Source: Streptomyces phaeoluteigriseus (GTDB lineage Bacteria; Actinomycetota; Actinomycetes; Streptomycetales; Streptomycetaceae). From it: a DNA stretch of 64,000 bases. The stretch lies in contig NZ_MPOH02000015.1 in assembly GCF_001896135.2 (NCBI RefSeq), forward strand, positions 783,800 to 847,799. Reading direction: 5' to 3'. Position numbers and translations under genes: made by a program. Of the stretch, positions 35,610 to 43,568 are shown piece after piece. Below the pieces are notes generated by a model. It worked only from the letters and a program-made list of their open reading frames with translations, was not told where the DNA came from and ran no database searches. Within the stretch, counting starts at the first letter, position 1, and every line of letters starts with the position of its first letter.

Positions 35610-36886
35610 GGGATCCTCCCTGCGCCCGCGCCGCGTGCCACCTCGCGGTCGGCCACCGCGGCGCTGTCGATCTCTGTGTGCAGGGTAGGTGTCCAGCCGA
35701 CGTCCGCCGTGAGGTCGCGTTCGCCGCCGCCGTTGTAGGCGTTGTGGATCGTGAGCAGGTCGACGGGGTAGCCGTTGAAGAGGGTGCCGCTCTGGTGCAG
35801 GGCGGTGCCGTTCCAGCTCTTGACCAGGTCGGCGACCTCGATGTGGCCGGGGGTGTGGAAGGCGTTGTTCTCGGCGTGGATGCCGGACTCGGTCGACACG
35901 CCGATGGAGTACCGGTGGCCGTCGGTGACCTCGTAGCGGTTGTTGTAGAGGTGCACCTGCCCGAAGCGGACGCGGGGCGCGCGCTGGGCGATCGACTCGA
36001 ACGCGTTGTGGTGCAGGGTGACCCGCAGCCTGCCGCGGTCGCCGGCGACGGTGTCGCCGTTGCCGATGAGGACGGCCTTGTCGTGCCCGGTGAACCGGCT
36101 CCAGGACACGGTCACCAGGTCGGAGCCGTTGGTGATGTCCAGCAGGCCGTCGTGGCGCAGGTAGTTGCGGGCGAAGTAGGTGGGTTCGGCCTCGTCGGGA
36201 TGGCCCTTGTCGGAGGCGGTGACATGGTCGATCCACACGTGCCGCGCGCCGGTCAGCCAGATGTTGTCGTACGCCGTCTTCCAGTCGCCGAGGCCTCCGG
36301 TGTTGGGCTGCCAGACGGGGAAGCAGTCGTAGGCGTCGCGCAGGTCGAGGTTGCGGACGATGACGTTCTGCGCGTTCCTGACCTGGAGGCCGGCGCCCTT
36401 CAGCACCGCGCCCGGGAGTCCGACGATGGTGGTGTTGGAGCCGACCGACAGCACGACCCGCTCGGCCTGCCGGGCCGCCGACGCCTGGCGGGCCTCTTCC
36501 TGCGGGCCGCTCGGCCTGGCGGAACCCCAGGTGCGGGGGTCGTAGGCGGCCAGGTACTTCTTCAGGGAGTAGCCGCCGGTCGTGTAGTCGGCGCAGTCCA
36601 GGTGGTCGCCGTCGTCGTCGGTGTTGGCGTCGACGGTCCCGGCGATCCGGATGATCTTCGGGGTGTCACTGCCGTTGTCCAGCGCCCGGACCAGGCCGGC
36701 CCGGTCGGTGACGGTGTGGACGTGGTCGTCGTCGGCGGCCGCGCCTCCGGTGGTGCCGGCGCCGTACGACGCCCAGCCGTCGCCCGCGGGCAGGGTGTCG
36801 CGGGCGATGTCCCGGACCTCCGCGTGCGCGGGGACACAGAGCAGACCCAACACGCCTGCCATCACGGCGATGTGACGGAACCTCAT
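35606..36886 (-). CDS. Secreted pectate lyase, family PL1
   Basis: A 426-residue PL1 lyase. The signal peptide is short (MRFRHIAVMAGVLGLLCVPAHA). Family landmarks are TLPAGDGWASYGAGTTGGAAAD, SNTTIVGLPGAVLKGAGLQVR, YDNIWLTGARHVWIDHVTASDKGHPDEAEPTYFARNYLRHDG, FTGHDKAVLIGNGD and IAQRAPRVRFGQVHLYNN with the catalytic Arg. It ends GWTPTLHTEIDSAAVADREVARGAGAGRIP, an intact version of the tail damaged in the paralogue at 26235-27555. ATG 36886 overlaps the permease stop by 4 bp and its stop overlaps the oxidoreductase start by 4 bp. Confidence 0.95.
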   Translation of the reverse strand: MRFRHIAVMAGVLGLLCVPAHAEVRDIARDTLPAGDGWASYGAGTTGGAAADDDHVHTVTDRAGLVRALDNGSDTPKIIRIAGTVDANTDDDGDHLDCADYTTGGYSLKKYLAAYDPRTWGSARPSGPQEEARQASAARQAERVVLSVGSNTTIVGLPGAVLKGAGLQVRNAQNVIVRNLDLRDAYDCFPVWQPNTGGLGDWKTAYDNIWLTGARHVWIDHVTASDKGHPDEAEPTYFARNYLRHDGLLDITNGSDLVTVSWSRFTGHDKAVLIGNGDTVAGDRGRLRVTLHHNAFESIAQRAPRVRFGQVHLYNNRYEVTDGHRYSIGVSTESGIHAENNAFHTPGHIEVADLVKSWNGTALHQSGTLFNGYPVDLLTIHNAYNGGGERDLTADVGWTPTLHTEIDSAAVADREVARGAGAGRIP

Positions 36887-37785
36887 CCCTTCACCGCCCC
36901 CGCGCTGAAGCCGGTGATCAGCCACTTCTGGATGAAGGCGAACACGAGCACCACCGGGACGGCGGCGATGATGCCGCCGGCGGCGAGCGCGCCGAGGTCG
37001 ACGCTGTCCGCGCTCATCAGGGTGTTGAGGCCGACCGGGATCGTCTGCTTGCTCTGGTTGTTGAGGAACATCAGCGCGAACAGGAAGTGGTTCCAGGAGT
37101 GCACGAAGGCGAAGGAACCGACGGCGATCAGGCCGGGCCGCAGCAGCGGCAGCACGACGATGCGGAACGCCGTGAGACGGTTGCAGCCGTCGACCCAGGC
37201 CGCCTCCTCCAGGGAGTACGGCACGTTCTTGATGAAGTTGCTGATCAGGATCATCGACAGCGGCAGCTGGAACACCGTCTCGGCGATGATGACGCTGGTC
37301 AGCGAGTTGATCATCTGGAGTTCGGCGAAGATCTCGAACAGCGGGACCAGGAGCAGCGCGCCCGGCACGAACTGGGAGCAGAGCAGGGCCAGCATGAAGG
37401 CGCGCTTGACCTTGAAGTCGAAGCGGGCCAGGGCGTAGCCGCCGGCCAGCGCGACGAGGGTCGTCATCAGCAGGGTGGCGACGCCGACGAGCAGGCTGTT
37501 CTCGAAGTAGGTGCCGAAGCTGCGGTCCGTCCAGACCTTCTCGAAGTGGTCGAAGGTCATCGGCCAGGGCACGAGCGAGGTGGAGCCTGCCGGACGCAGC
37601 GCGAACAGCAGGATCCAGTAGAAGGGGATCAGCGTGAAGACGAGGTAGATCGACAGTGGCAGATAGATCTGCCAGCGCGGGGCCTCGTCCCAGGCACGGT
37701 TCCTCCCGCCGCGGGGGCGGTGCTCGGATGCGGTGGGGACGCTCACGGGCGTGGGCGCCACCTCGGTGGCCTCCTTGGTGATCAC
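36883..37785 (-). CDS. Carbohydrate ABC transporter permease (MalG/UgpE type)
   Basis: A 300-residue permease with a long cytosolic N-terminal tail and six membrane helices. The EAA loop is EEAAWVDGCNRLTAFRIVVLPLLRPG; IPVGLNTLMSADSVDLGALAAGGIIAAVPVVLVFAFIQKWLITGFSAGAVKG is the typical end. It pairs with the permease at 37782-38717 and with the binding protein at 28541-29881. GTG 37785 overlaps the previous stop by 4 bp. No ATPase gene is present, so a shared MsiK-like ATPase is expected. Confidence 0.94.
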   Translation of the reverse strand: MITKEATEVAPTPVSVPTASEHRPRGGRNRAWDEAPRWQIYLPLSIYLVFTLIPFYWILLFALRPAGSTSLVPWPMTFDHFEKVWTDRSFGTYFENSLLVGVATLLMTTLVALAGGYALARFDFKVKRAFMLALLCSQFVPGALLLVPLFEIFAELQMINSLTSVIIAETVFQLPLSMILISNFIKNVPYSLEEAAWVDGCNRLTAFRIVVLPLLRPGLIAVGSFAFVHSWNHFLFALMFLNNQSKQTIPVGLNTLMSADSVDLGALAAGGIIAAVPVVLVFAFIQKWLITGFSAGAVKG

Positions 37786-38717
37786 TTGGACTCACTTCCG
37801 AACTTGCTCAGCCGCAGGTAGACCATCGAGCAGAAGAGCAGGATCACGAACGCGACGGTGGTCAGGGCGGACGCGTAGCCGAAGTTGTGGGCGTCGACGG
37901 AGGTGTTGGCGATGTAGAGGGGCAACGTCGTGGTCTCACCCGCGGGTCCGCCACCGGTCAGCGTGTAGAGCAGGTCGACGTTGTTGAACTCCCACACCGC
38001 GCGCAGCAGCGTGGACAGGACGATCGCGTCCTTCAGGTGGGGCAGCGTGATGTGCCAGAACTGCTTGAACCTGCTGGCTCCGTCGACCTCGGCCGCCTCG
38101 TAGAGGTCCTTCGAGACGGACTGGAGGTCGGCGAGGATGAGGATCGCGAAGAAGGGGACACCGCGCCACAGGTCGGCGACGATCGCGGCCGGGAACACCG
38201 TCGAGGTGTCCGACAGCCAACTGGTGCCGTAGGTGCCGATGCCCATGTCCGCGAGGTAACGGGTGATGCCCGTCTGGGAGTTGTAGAGCAGCACCCAGAT
38301 CGCGGAGGTCAGCACGCCGGAGACGGCCCAGGGTGAGAAGACCAGCGCGCGGCCGAGCGAGCGGCCCACGAAGGTTTGGTTGACGATGAGCGCCAGCGCC
38401 AGTCCGAACATGAGCTGGAGGCCGACCTCGACGAACACCCACTTGGCGCTGAAGGTCAGCGTGTCCCAGAAGATCGGGTCGTCGGTGAAGGCGTGGACGA
38501 AGTTGTCGAAGCCCGCGTAGCCGTTGCGCCACGGTTTCGTGGGGTTGTAGTTCTGAAGGCTGTAGTAGAAGACGCTGATGACCGGATAGGCGATGAAGCC
38601 CAGCATGAGCAGGGCGGCCGGCGCGATCAGCAGGTACGGCAGTCTGCGCGGCGTGGCGGAGGCACGGCGCCGCCGGGGTGGCGCGGGCGGTTTCGCCACG
38701 GCTACGGCTTGGGCCAC
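37782..38717 (-). CDS. Carbohydrate ABC transporter permease (MalF/UgpA type)
   Basis: A 311-residue permease, first gene of the long pectin run. After a basic tail (PPRRRRASATPRRLP) the helices begin YLLIAPAALLMLGFIAYPVISVFYYSLQ. VNQTFVGRSLGRALVFSPWAVSGVLTSAIWVLLYNS and the EAA loop YEAAEVDGASRFKQFWHITLPHLKD are typical. The start is GTG 38717 with GGAGA six bases upstream; the longer open frame upstream runs through the promoter region and is not credible. Confidence 0.93.
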   Translation of the reverse strand: MAQAVAVAKPPAPPRRRRASATPRRLPYLLIAPAALLMLGFIAYPVISVFYYSLQNYNPTKPWRNGYAGFDNFVHAFTDDPIFWDTLTFSAKWVFVEVGLQLMFGLALALIVNQTFVGRSLGRALVFSPWAVSGVLTSAIWVLLYNSQTGITRYLADMGIGTYGTSWLSDTSTVFPAAIVADLWRGVPFFAILILADLQSVSKDLYEAAEVDGASRFKQFWHITLPHLKDAIVLSTLLRAVWEFNNVDLLYTLTGGGPAGETTTLPLYIANTSVDAHNFGYASALTTVAFVILLFCSMVYLRLSKFGSESK

Positions 38718-38877
38718 GACTGTTCTCCGTTTCTGGGTACGTCGTCGTACGTCGTGCGGTGCGTGGTGCGGTGCGCGGTGCGCGGTGGGGCTTGCGTGGT
38801 ACTCGGCTGGTGCTCGGGTCGTACAGGAAGCGCTTACTCGATGGACAGGGGTCCACGGGGTGGTTCCGCTGTGCGGG
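38718..38877 (-). promoter_or_regulatory. Promoter/operator region of the pectin operon
   Basis: The 160-bp gap carries GGAAGCGCTTAC (38826-38837) with the palindromic core AAGCGCTT, the kind of centre seen in LacI-family operators. Beside it is an imperfect inverted repeat ATGGAC-4-GTCCAC (38841-38856), reminiscent of the TGTCCAC elements at kdgD/udh. I cannot assign a -35/-10 pair with confidence. The 3' part, 38718-38820, is a GTGCGGTGCG-type simple-sequence stretch. Confidence 0.5.
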
Positions 38878-40614
38878 TCAGCCCGCGTACGGGTCCCGCA
38901 CCGTGCCCGGACGGGCCAGGAACTCGAAGTCGCAGCCGGTGTCGGCCTGCGTGATCTGTTCGTTGTAGAGCGCGCCGTAGCCTCGCTCGTACCTGGTGGG
39001 CGGTGGCGTCCACTCCGCCCTGCGCCGCTCCAACTCCTCTTCATCCACGTCGAGTTGGAGGGAGCGGGCCTCGACGTCGAGGGTGATGGAGTCACCCGTG
39101 CGGACCAGGGCGAGGGGCCCGCCGACGTACGACTCGGGTGCCACGTGCAGCACGCACGTGCCGTAACTCGTGCCGCTCATCCGGGCGTCGGAGATCCGGA
39201 CCATGTCCCGCACGCCCTGCCTGAGCAGACGGTCGGGGATGGGCAGCATGCCGTACTCGGGCATGCCCGGACCGCCCTTGGGGCCGGCGTTGCGCAGGAC
39301 CAGCACGGTGTCGGCGGTGATGCCGAGGTCCGGGTCGTCGATGGTCCGCTGCATGGTCCGGTAGTCGTCGAAGACGACGGCGGGGCCGGTGTGCTTGAGC
39401 AGGTGCGGCTCGGCGGAGATGTGCTTGATCACCGCGCCGTCCGGGCACAGGTTGCCGCGCAGGACGGCGACCCCGCCCTCGTCGGCGACCGGGTTGTCCC
39501 GCGGCCGGATGACGTCGTCGTTGTGCACCTGTGCCCCGTCGAGCTGCTCGCGCATCGTGTCGTACGACACGGTCGGCCGCTCCAGGTGGAGCAGGTCGGT
39601 GATGCGGGAGAGGAACCCGGGCAGACCGCCGGCGAAGTGGAAATCCTCCATCAGGTACGTCTGTCCGCCCGGCCGTACGTTGGCGAGCACCGGGACCGTA
39701 CGGGCGATGCGGTCGAAGTCGTCCAGCGTGAGCTTGACTCCCGACCTGCCCGCCATGGCGATCAGATGGATCACGGCGTTGGTGGAGCCGCCGAGGCCAA
39801 GGACGGTCGTCACCGCGTCCTCGAAGGCGTCACGGGTCAGGATGCTCGACAGCCTGCGGTCCCGGTGGACGAGGTCGACGATCGTCATGCCGGCCTTCGC
39901 CGCCATCCGGTCGTGCCCCGAGTCCACGGCCGGGATGCTGGAGGCCCCCGGGACGGTGACGCCGAGCGCCTCGGCGGCCGCCGTCAGGGTGGACGCCGTA
40001 CCCATCGTCATGCAGTGGCCGGGCGAACGCGCGAGGCCGTTCTCCAGCTCGGCCATCTCGCAGTCACCGATCAGGCCGGCCCGCTTGTCGTCCCAGTACT
40101 TCCACATGTCGGTGCCGGAGCCGAGGACCTCGTCGCGCCAGTGGCCCGGCAGCATCGGGCCGGCCGGCACGAAGACCGTCGGCAGGTCGGCGCTGGCGGC
40201 GCCCATGAGGAGGGCGGGCGTCGTCTTGTCGCAGCCGCCCATCAGGACGGCGCCGTCCACCGGGTACGACCGCAGCAGTTCCTCGGTCTCCATCGCCAGC
40301 AGGTTGCGGTAGAGCATCGGGGTCGGCTTCTGGAAGGTCTCGCTCAACGTGGAGACCGGGAACTCCAGCGGGAAACCGCCCGCCTGCCACACGCCCCGCT
40401 TGACCGCCTGCGCCCGGTCGCGCAGATGCACATGACAGGGGTTGATGTCCGACCAGGTGTTGAGGATCGCGACGACCGGCTTGCCGAGGTGCTCCTCGGG
40501 CAGATAGCCGAGCTGGCGGGTGCGGGCGCGGTGGCTGAAGGAACGCAGTCCCTCCGTGCCGTACCACTGGTGGCTCCGCAGGTCCTCGGGGCGCCTGCGG
40601 ACGGGCTCGGTCAT
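38878..40614 (-). CDS. IlvD/Edd family sugar-acid dehydratase (L-arabonate dehydratase-like)
   Basis: A 578-residue Fe-S dehydratase. LRSHQWYGTEGLRSFSHRARTRQLGY, NTWSDINPCHVHLRDRAQAVKRGVWQAGGFPLEFP and GCDKTTPALLMGAASADLP supply cluster cysteines; GHCMTMGTASTL is the third. These segments match L-arabonate/D-galactonate-type dehydratases much better than the amino-acid enzyme IlvD. It removes water from an aldonic acid to give a 2-keto-3-deoxy acid. ATG 40614 overlaps the DapA-like stop by 4 bp. With that enzyme and the aldehyde dehydrogenase at 12.7 kb it could complete L-arabinose oxidation to 2-oxoglutarate; the exact substrate is inference. Confidence 0.9.
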   Translation of the reverse strand: MTEPVRRRPEDLRSHQWYGTEGLRSFSHRARTRQLGYLPEEHLGKPVVAILNTWSDINPCHVHLRDRAQAVKRGVWQAGGFPLEFPVSTLSETFQKPTPMLYRNLLAMETEELLRSYPVDGAVLMGGCDKTTPALLMGAASADLPTVFVPAGPMLPGHWRDEVLGSGTDMWKYWDDKRAGLIGDCEMAELENGLARSPGHCMTMGTASTLTAAAEALGVTVPGASSIPAVDSGHDRMAAKAGMTIVDLVHRDRRLSSILTRDAFEDAVTTVLGLGGSTNAVIHLIAMAGRSGVKLTLDDFDRIARTVPVLANVRPGGQTYLMEDFHFAGGLPGFLSRITDLLHLERPTVSYDTMREQLDGAQVHNDDVIRPRDNPVADEGGVAVLRGNLCPDGAVIKHISAEPHLLKHTGPAVVFDDYRTMQRTIDDPDLGITADTVLVLRNAGPKGGPGMPEYGMLPIPDRLLRQGVRDMVRISDARMSGTSYGTCVLHVAPESYVGGPLALVRTGDSITLDVEARSLQLDVDEEELERRRAEWTPPPTRYERGYGALYNEQITQADTGCDFEFLARPGTVRDPYAG

Positions 40615-41522
40615 ATGGACCACCCCGCGGCGATCTCGGCGACCTCGGCCCGGTCCGCCTCGGGCAGCGGCCGGCTCGGCGGGCGGACCTCGCGGCGGCA
40701 CAGTCCGAGGGAGGCGAGGGCCTCCTTGACGACCGTGACGTTGTTGGCGGAGCCGTTGGCCGCGCGCAGCTCCTCGAAGCGGCGGATCTGCTCCCAGACC
40801 TTCATCGCGGCCGGGTAGTCGCCGGAGCGCAGCGCCTCGACCATGTTCAGCGAGACGGCCGGGGCGACGTTCACCAGCCCCGAGGTGAAGCCGGTGGCGC
40901 CCGCGGAGAAGTAGGAGGGGGCGTACGGCTCGGCGAGTCCGGCCACCCAGACGAACCGTTCGAGCCCCGCGTCGCGGGCGAACGCGGCGAAGCGGGCGGC
41001 GTCCGGGACGGCGTACTTCACGCCGATCACGTTCGGGCAGACGTCGGCGAGTTCGGCGAGGCGGGCACCGGCGAGCTGCGCGTTGCGGATGTACGGGACG
41101 ACGCCCAGCTCGGGCACCGACTCGGCGATGGCCCGGTGGTAGTCGACCCAGCCGCTCTGCGAGACGTAGGGGTGGACGGGCTGGTGGACCATCACCATCC
41201 CGGCTCCCAGCTCACGGGCGTGACGGGCGGAGGCGACCGCGGTGGGCACGTCGTGCCCGACGCCGACCAGGATCGCCGCCCGGTCCCGGGCCTCCTCGAT
41301 CGTCAGCTCGGTCACCAGGCGACGCTCCTCGGGGGTGAGGGCGTAGAACTCGCCGGTGTTGCCGTTGGGGGTGAGGGTCCTGATCCCGCCGTCGAGCAGA
41401 CGGCGCAGCAGGGCCCGGTGGGCGTCCTGGTCGACGGAGCCGTCCTCGGCGAACGGGGTCACCGGGATGGCCACGACGTCGGCCAGGGCCGCACGCTGGG
41501 TCTCGAACGCCACGCTGCTCAT
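40611..41522 (-). CDS. DapA-superfamily lyase/dehydratase for 2-keto-3-deoxy sugar acids
   Basis: A 303-residue TIM-barrel class I aldolase. VVAIPVTPFAEDGSVDQDAHRALLRRLLDGGIRTLTPNGNTGEFYALTPEERR is the N-terminal part; the Schiff-base Lys is in NVIGVKYAVPDAARF and the Tyr in GVVPYIRNAQ. NGNTGEFYALT differs from true lysine-pathway DapA (GTTGES). Candidate reactions are 2-keto-3-deoxyarabonate dehydration or cleavage of a 2-keto-3-deoxy acid. ATG 41522 overlaps the GntR stop by 4 bp and the stop overlaps the dehydratase start by 4 bp, so the three genes form a tight operon. Confidence 0.88.
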   Translation of the reverse strand: MSSVAFETQRAALADVVAIPVTPFAEDGSVDQDAHRALLRRLLDGGIRTLTPNGNTGEFYALTPEERRLVTELTIEEARDRAAILVGVGHDVPTAVASARHARELGAGMVMVHQPVHPYVSQSGWVDYHRAIAESVPELGVVPYIRNAQLAGARLAELADVCPNVIGVKYAVPDAARFAAFARDAGLERFVWVAGLAEPYAPSYFSAGATGFTSGLVNVAPAVSLNMVEALRSGDYPAAMKVWEQIRRFEELRAANGSANNVTVVKEALASLGLCRREVRPPSRPLPEADRAEVAEIAAGWSI

Positions 41523-42175
41523 TCCTGACCTTCCTCTGTCCGGGCGTCGGGGAACGCTCTCCGTACGAACGACGCGATGTGGGCGTGCAGGGCGCGGGCC
41601 GCGCCGTCGGCGTCGCCGTCCAGGGCGAGCCGCAGGATCTCGCGGTGCTCCCCCGCCTCCCGTTCCCACGAGGGCGAGGCGGCCCAGGCGACGGCCGAGA
41701 CCAGGGCGGCCTGGTCGCGGACCTCGTCGAGCATCCGGCCGAGCAGCGGATTGCCGCACGGCAGGTACAGGGCGCGGTGGAACTCCCGGTTGGCCAGGGA
41801 GCGTTCGGCGGTGTCGGTCGCCCCGTCGGCCATGGTGAGCGCCGCGCGGGCGGCGTCCAGGGAGGCGCCGCGCTTCACGGCCCGCTTCAGCGCCTCGGGT
41901 TCGAGGAGCAGTCGCACGTCGTAGACCTCGCGCGCCATGTCCGCGTCCACCATGCGCACCGTGACGCCCTTGTACTGGCTCATGACGACCAGTCCGGTGC
42001 CGGCCAGGGTCTTGAGCGCCTCGCGCACCGGGGTCTTGGAGACCCCGAACTGCGCGGCCAGTTCGGTCTCGACCAGCGCCTGACCTGGCGTCAGCCGCCC
42101 GGTGAGGATGCGGCGTTTGATCTCCTCCAGCACGTACTGCGTGCGGGAGGGGATCGGCGTGGGCACAGAGGTCAT
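41519..42175 (-). CDS. GntR family (FadR/FCD) transcriptional regulator
   Basis: A 218-residue regulator. The winged helix-turn-helix is at residues 10-75 (YVLEEIKRRILTGRLTPGQALVETELAAQFGVSKTPVREALKTLAGTGLV). The FCD effector domain follows: YDVRLLLEPEALKRAV, ANREFHRALYLPCGNPLL and EHREILRLALDGD, which keep the metal-binding D/H positions. ATG 42175 has GAGAGG five bases upstream. First gene of the operon with the DapA-like enzyme and the dehydratase, it probably represses itself through operator sequences just after the start of transcription. Confidence 0.93.
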   Translation of the reverse strand: MTSVPTPIPSRTQYVLEEIKRRILTGRLTPGQALVETELAAQFGVSKTPVREALKTLAGTGLVVMSQYKGVTVRMVDADMAREVYDVRLLLEPEALKRAVKRGASLDAARAALTMADGATDTAERSLANREFHRALYLPCGNPLLGRMLDEVRDQAALVSAVAWAASPSWEREAGEHREILRLALDGDADGAARALHAHIASFVRRAFPDARTEEGQE

Positions 42176-42218
42176 GCGCGCCTCTCGGTGTCGCGTATCT
42201 GATCTCGCGTATCGCGTC

Positions 42219-42278
42219 TCATATATGACGTACGAAGTACGACGGCTTGAAGGTAGGAGGGGCCCCGTGTTTCGTCAA
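42219..42278 (-). promoter_or_regulatory. Promoter and operator of the GntR sugar-acid operon
   Basis: Reading leftward: -35 TTGACG (42273-42278), 17-base spacer, -10 TACCTT (42250-42255). Directly downstream are two adjoining palindromes, CGTACGAAGTACG (42229-42241) and TCATATATGA (42219-42228). Their position over the start of transcription fits repression by the GntR protein. Confidence 0.65.
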
Positions 42279-42320
42279 TGCTTCTGACAAAGGAAGTCGA
42301 GGTTGCTTTTTCCCGGCCCC

Positions 42321-43070
42321 TCAGAGGGAGAAGGTGTCGCCCTCGTGCGCGGCGGCGGTCCGCCCGCCGAAGACCAGGGCGGCGCGGCCGGCCGCGGCCT
42401 CCCGGGTGAGGGTGGGCCCCACGTGGGTGATGAGCAGTTCCCGCGCGCCCTTCGCGCAGGCGCCCGCGTCCTCCGGCGTGAGGTGCACGCGCTGTTCGCC
42501 TTCGCGATGCGCGTCGAGGTCGGCCTCGCACAGGAACAGGTCCGCGCCCACCGCGAGTTCGGTGAGCGCGTCGCACAGTCCGCTGTCCCCCGAGTAGGCG
42601 AGGACGCTGCCCTGGCACTCGGCGCGCAGCCCGTACGCCTCGGTGTCGTGGACCACCGAGCGGGAGGTGAGCCGGAGGTCCCGGTGGCGGACGGTGTGAC
42701 CGTCGTACAGCGGCCTGAACTCGAGGATTCCGTCCAGGAACCGTACGTCCCGCCGCCCGAGGAAGCCCGCCAGGCGCCCGGCGCAGTCGCGGGGCGCGTA
42801 CACCGGGATCGGGGCCGGCGGGGTCATGCCGCCGTAGGCGAACGCGTAGGCGGCGGCGAGGAGATCGGCGCTGTGATCGGCGTGCAGATGGGAGATCCAG
42901 ATCGCGGTGAGCCGACGCGGATCCGTGTGCCGCTGCAACTCCGCGAAGGTACCCGGTCCCGCGTCCACCCATACCTCGGCACCCCCGCCCCGCACGAGAT
43001 AGCCGGAACAGGGCCGCCCCGGCCCGGGGTGCGGAGAGGCGGTACCGAGGACGGTGAGATGGAGAGGCAT
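42321..43070 (-). CDS. Metallo-beta-lactamase-fold hydrolase (RNase Z-like)
   Basis: A 249-residue MBL-fold protein: LTVLGTASPHPGPGRPCSGYLV opens it; the metal motif is ISHLHADHSADLL; LAYSGDSGLCDALTELAVGADLFLCEA carries the later Asp, and HLTPEDAGACAKGARELLITH the final His. The order resembles ElaC/RNase Z-like hydrolases, but the insertion for tRNA binding is not obvious. ATG 43070 is the start because the longer open frame is Arg-rich and unlike the family. It lies downstream of no obvious partner. Confidence 0.88.
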   Translation of the reverse strand: MPLHLTVLGTASPHPGPGRPCSGYLVRGGGAEVWVDAGPGTFAELQRHTDPRRLTAIWISHLHADHSADLLAAAYAFAYGGMTPPAPIPVYAPRDCAGRLAGFLGRRDVRFLDGILEFRPLYDGHTVRHRDLRLTSRSVVHDTEAYGLRAECQGSVLAYSGDSGLCDALTELAVGADLFLCEADLDAHREGEQRVHLTPEDAGACAKGARELLITHVGPTLTREAAAGRAALVFGGRTAAAHEGDTFSL

Positions 43071-43568
43071 GGTCGGGAGAGTACGAGCCACACGGGCGGA
43101 ACGCGCCAGGGTCACGTCCGGCCACGGTCGCCCGCGCGGGAGCGGCCACGGCGTACGGGTCACGGTGGGCTCCGGGGCGTGAGCCCGCCTGGGGCCACGC
43201 CGGGCGGCGGAGCGGGTGCTGGGCGGCCCGGGTCAGGGGGGCCACACCGGGTCACCGGGGCCGGCCCGGAGCCCACCGGGTGACTGCGTCCCGACCCGTC
43301 GGCTCCCGCTCACACCGTCCCGCCCGGACCGCACGGCGCGGACGCCGCCCGCGCGGACCGCCCGACCGCCGCCGTCCAGCCCGAACGGCGCCCGCGCGGG
43401 TGCCGTGTCCATACAGCCCGAACGGCACCCGCCCGGGTGCCGTCCAACCAGCCCGAACGGCACCACCGCGGGCCGCCCCCCGCCCGGCCGCGCTCCCCCG
43501 CTCACCGGAACCGGCACCGGCATCGACACAGGTCACTGCCACCCCCCAACCCGGCCGACCGCCCGAGG
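43071..43568. other. 498-bp gap with tandem hairpin repeats, no gene seen
   Basis: No credible gene. A motif CAGCCCGAACGGC occurs at 43377, 43414 and 43449. The first two are each followed by a G/C hairpin: a near-perfect one at 43385-43406 and a perfect one at 43422-43443, 10-bp arms ACGGCACCCG/CGGGTGCCGT with a two-base loop. They lie downstream of the minus-strand gene ending at 43569 and could end its transcript. The rest is compositionally simple G/C-rich sequence, which also holds the promoter of the MBL gene. Confidence 0.65.

Noticed and set aside
38878..40614. ilvD dihydroxy-acid dehydratase of valine synthesis
   Set aside because: The HQWYGTEGLRSF and NTWSDINPCHVHLR segments and the neighbours fit the sugar-acid branch of the family.
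40611..41522. Second dapA for lysine synthesis
   Set aside because: It has NGNTGEF instead of GTTGES and sits in a sugar-acid operon; the true dapA is at 61974.
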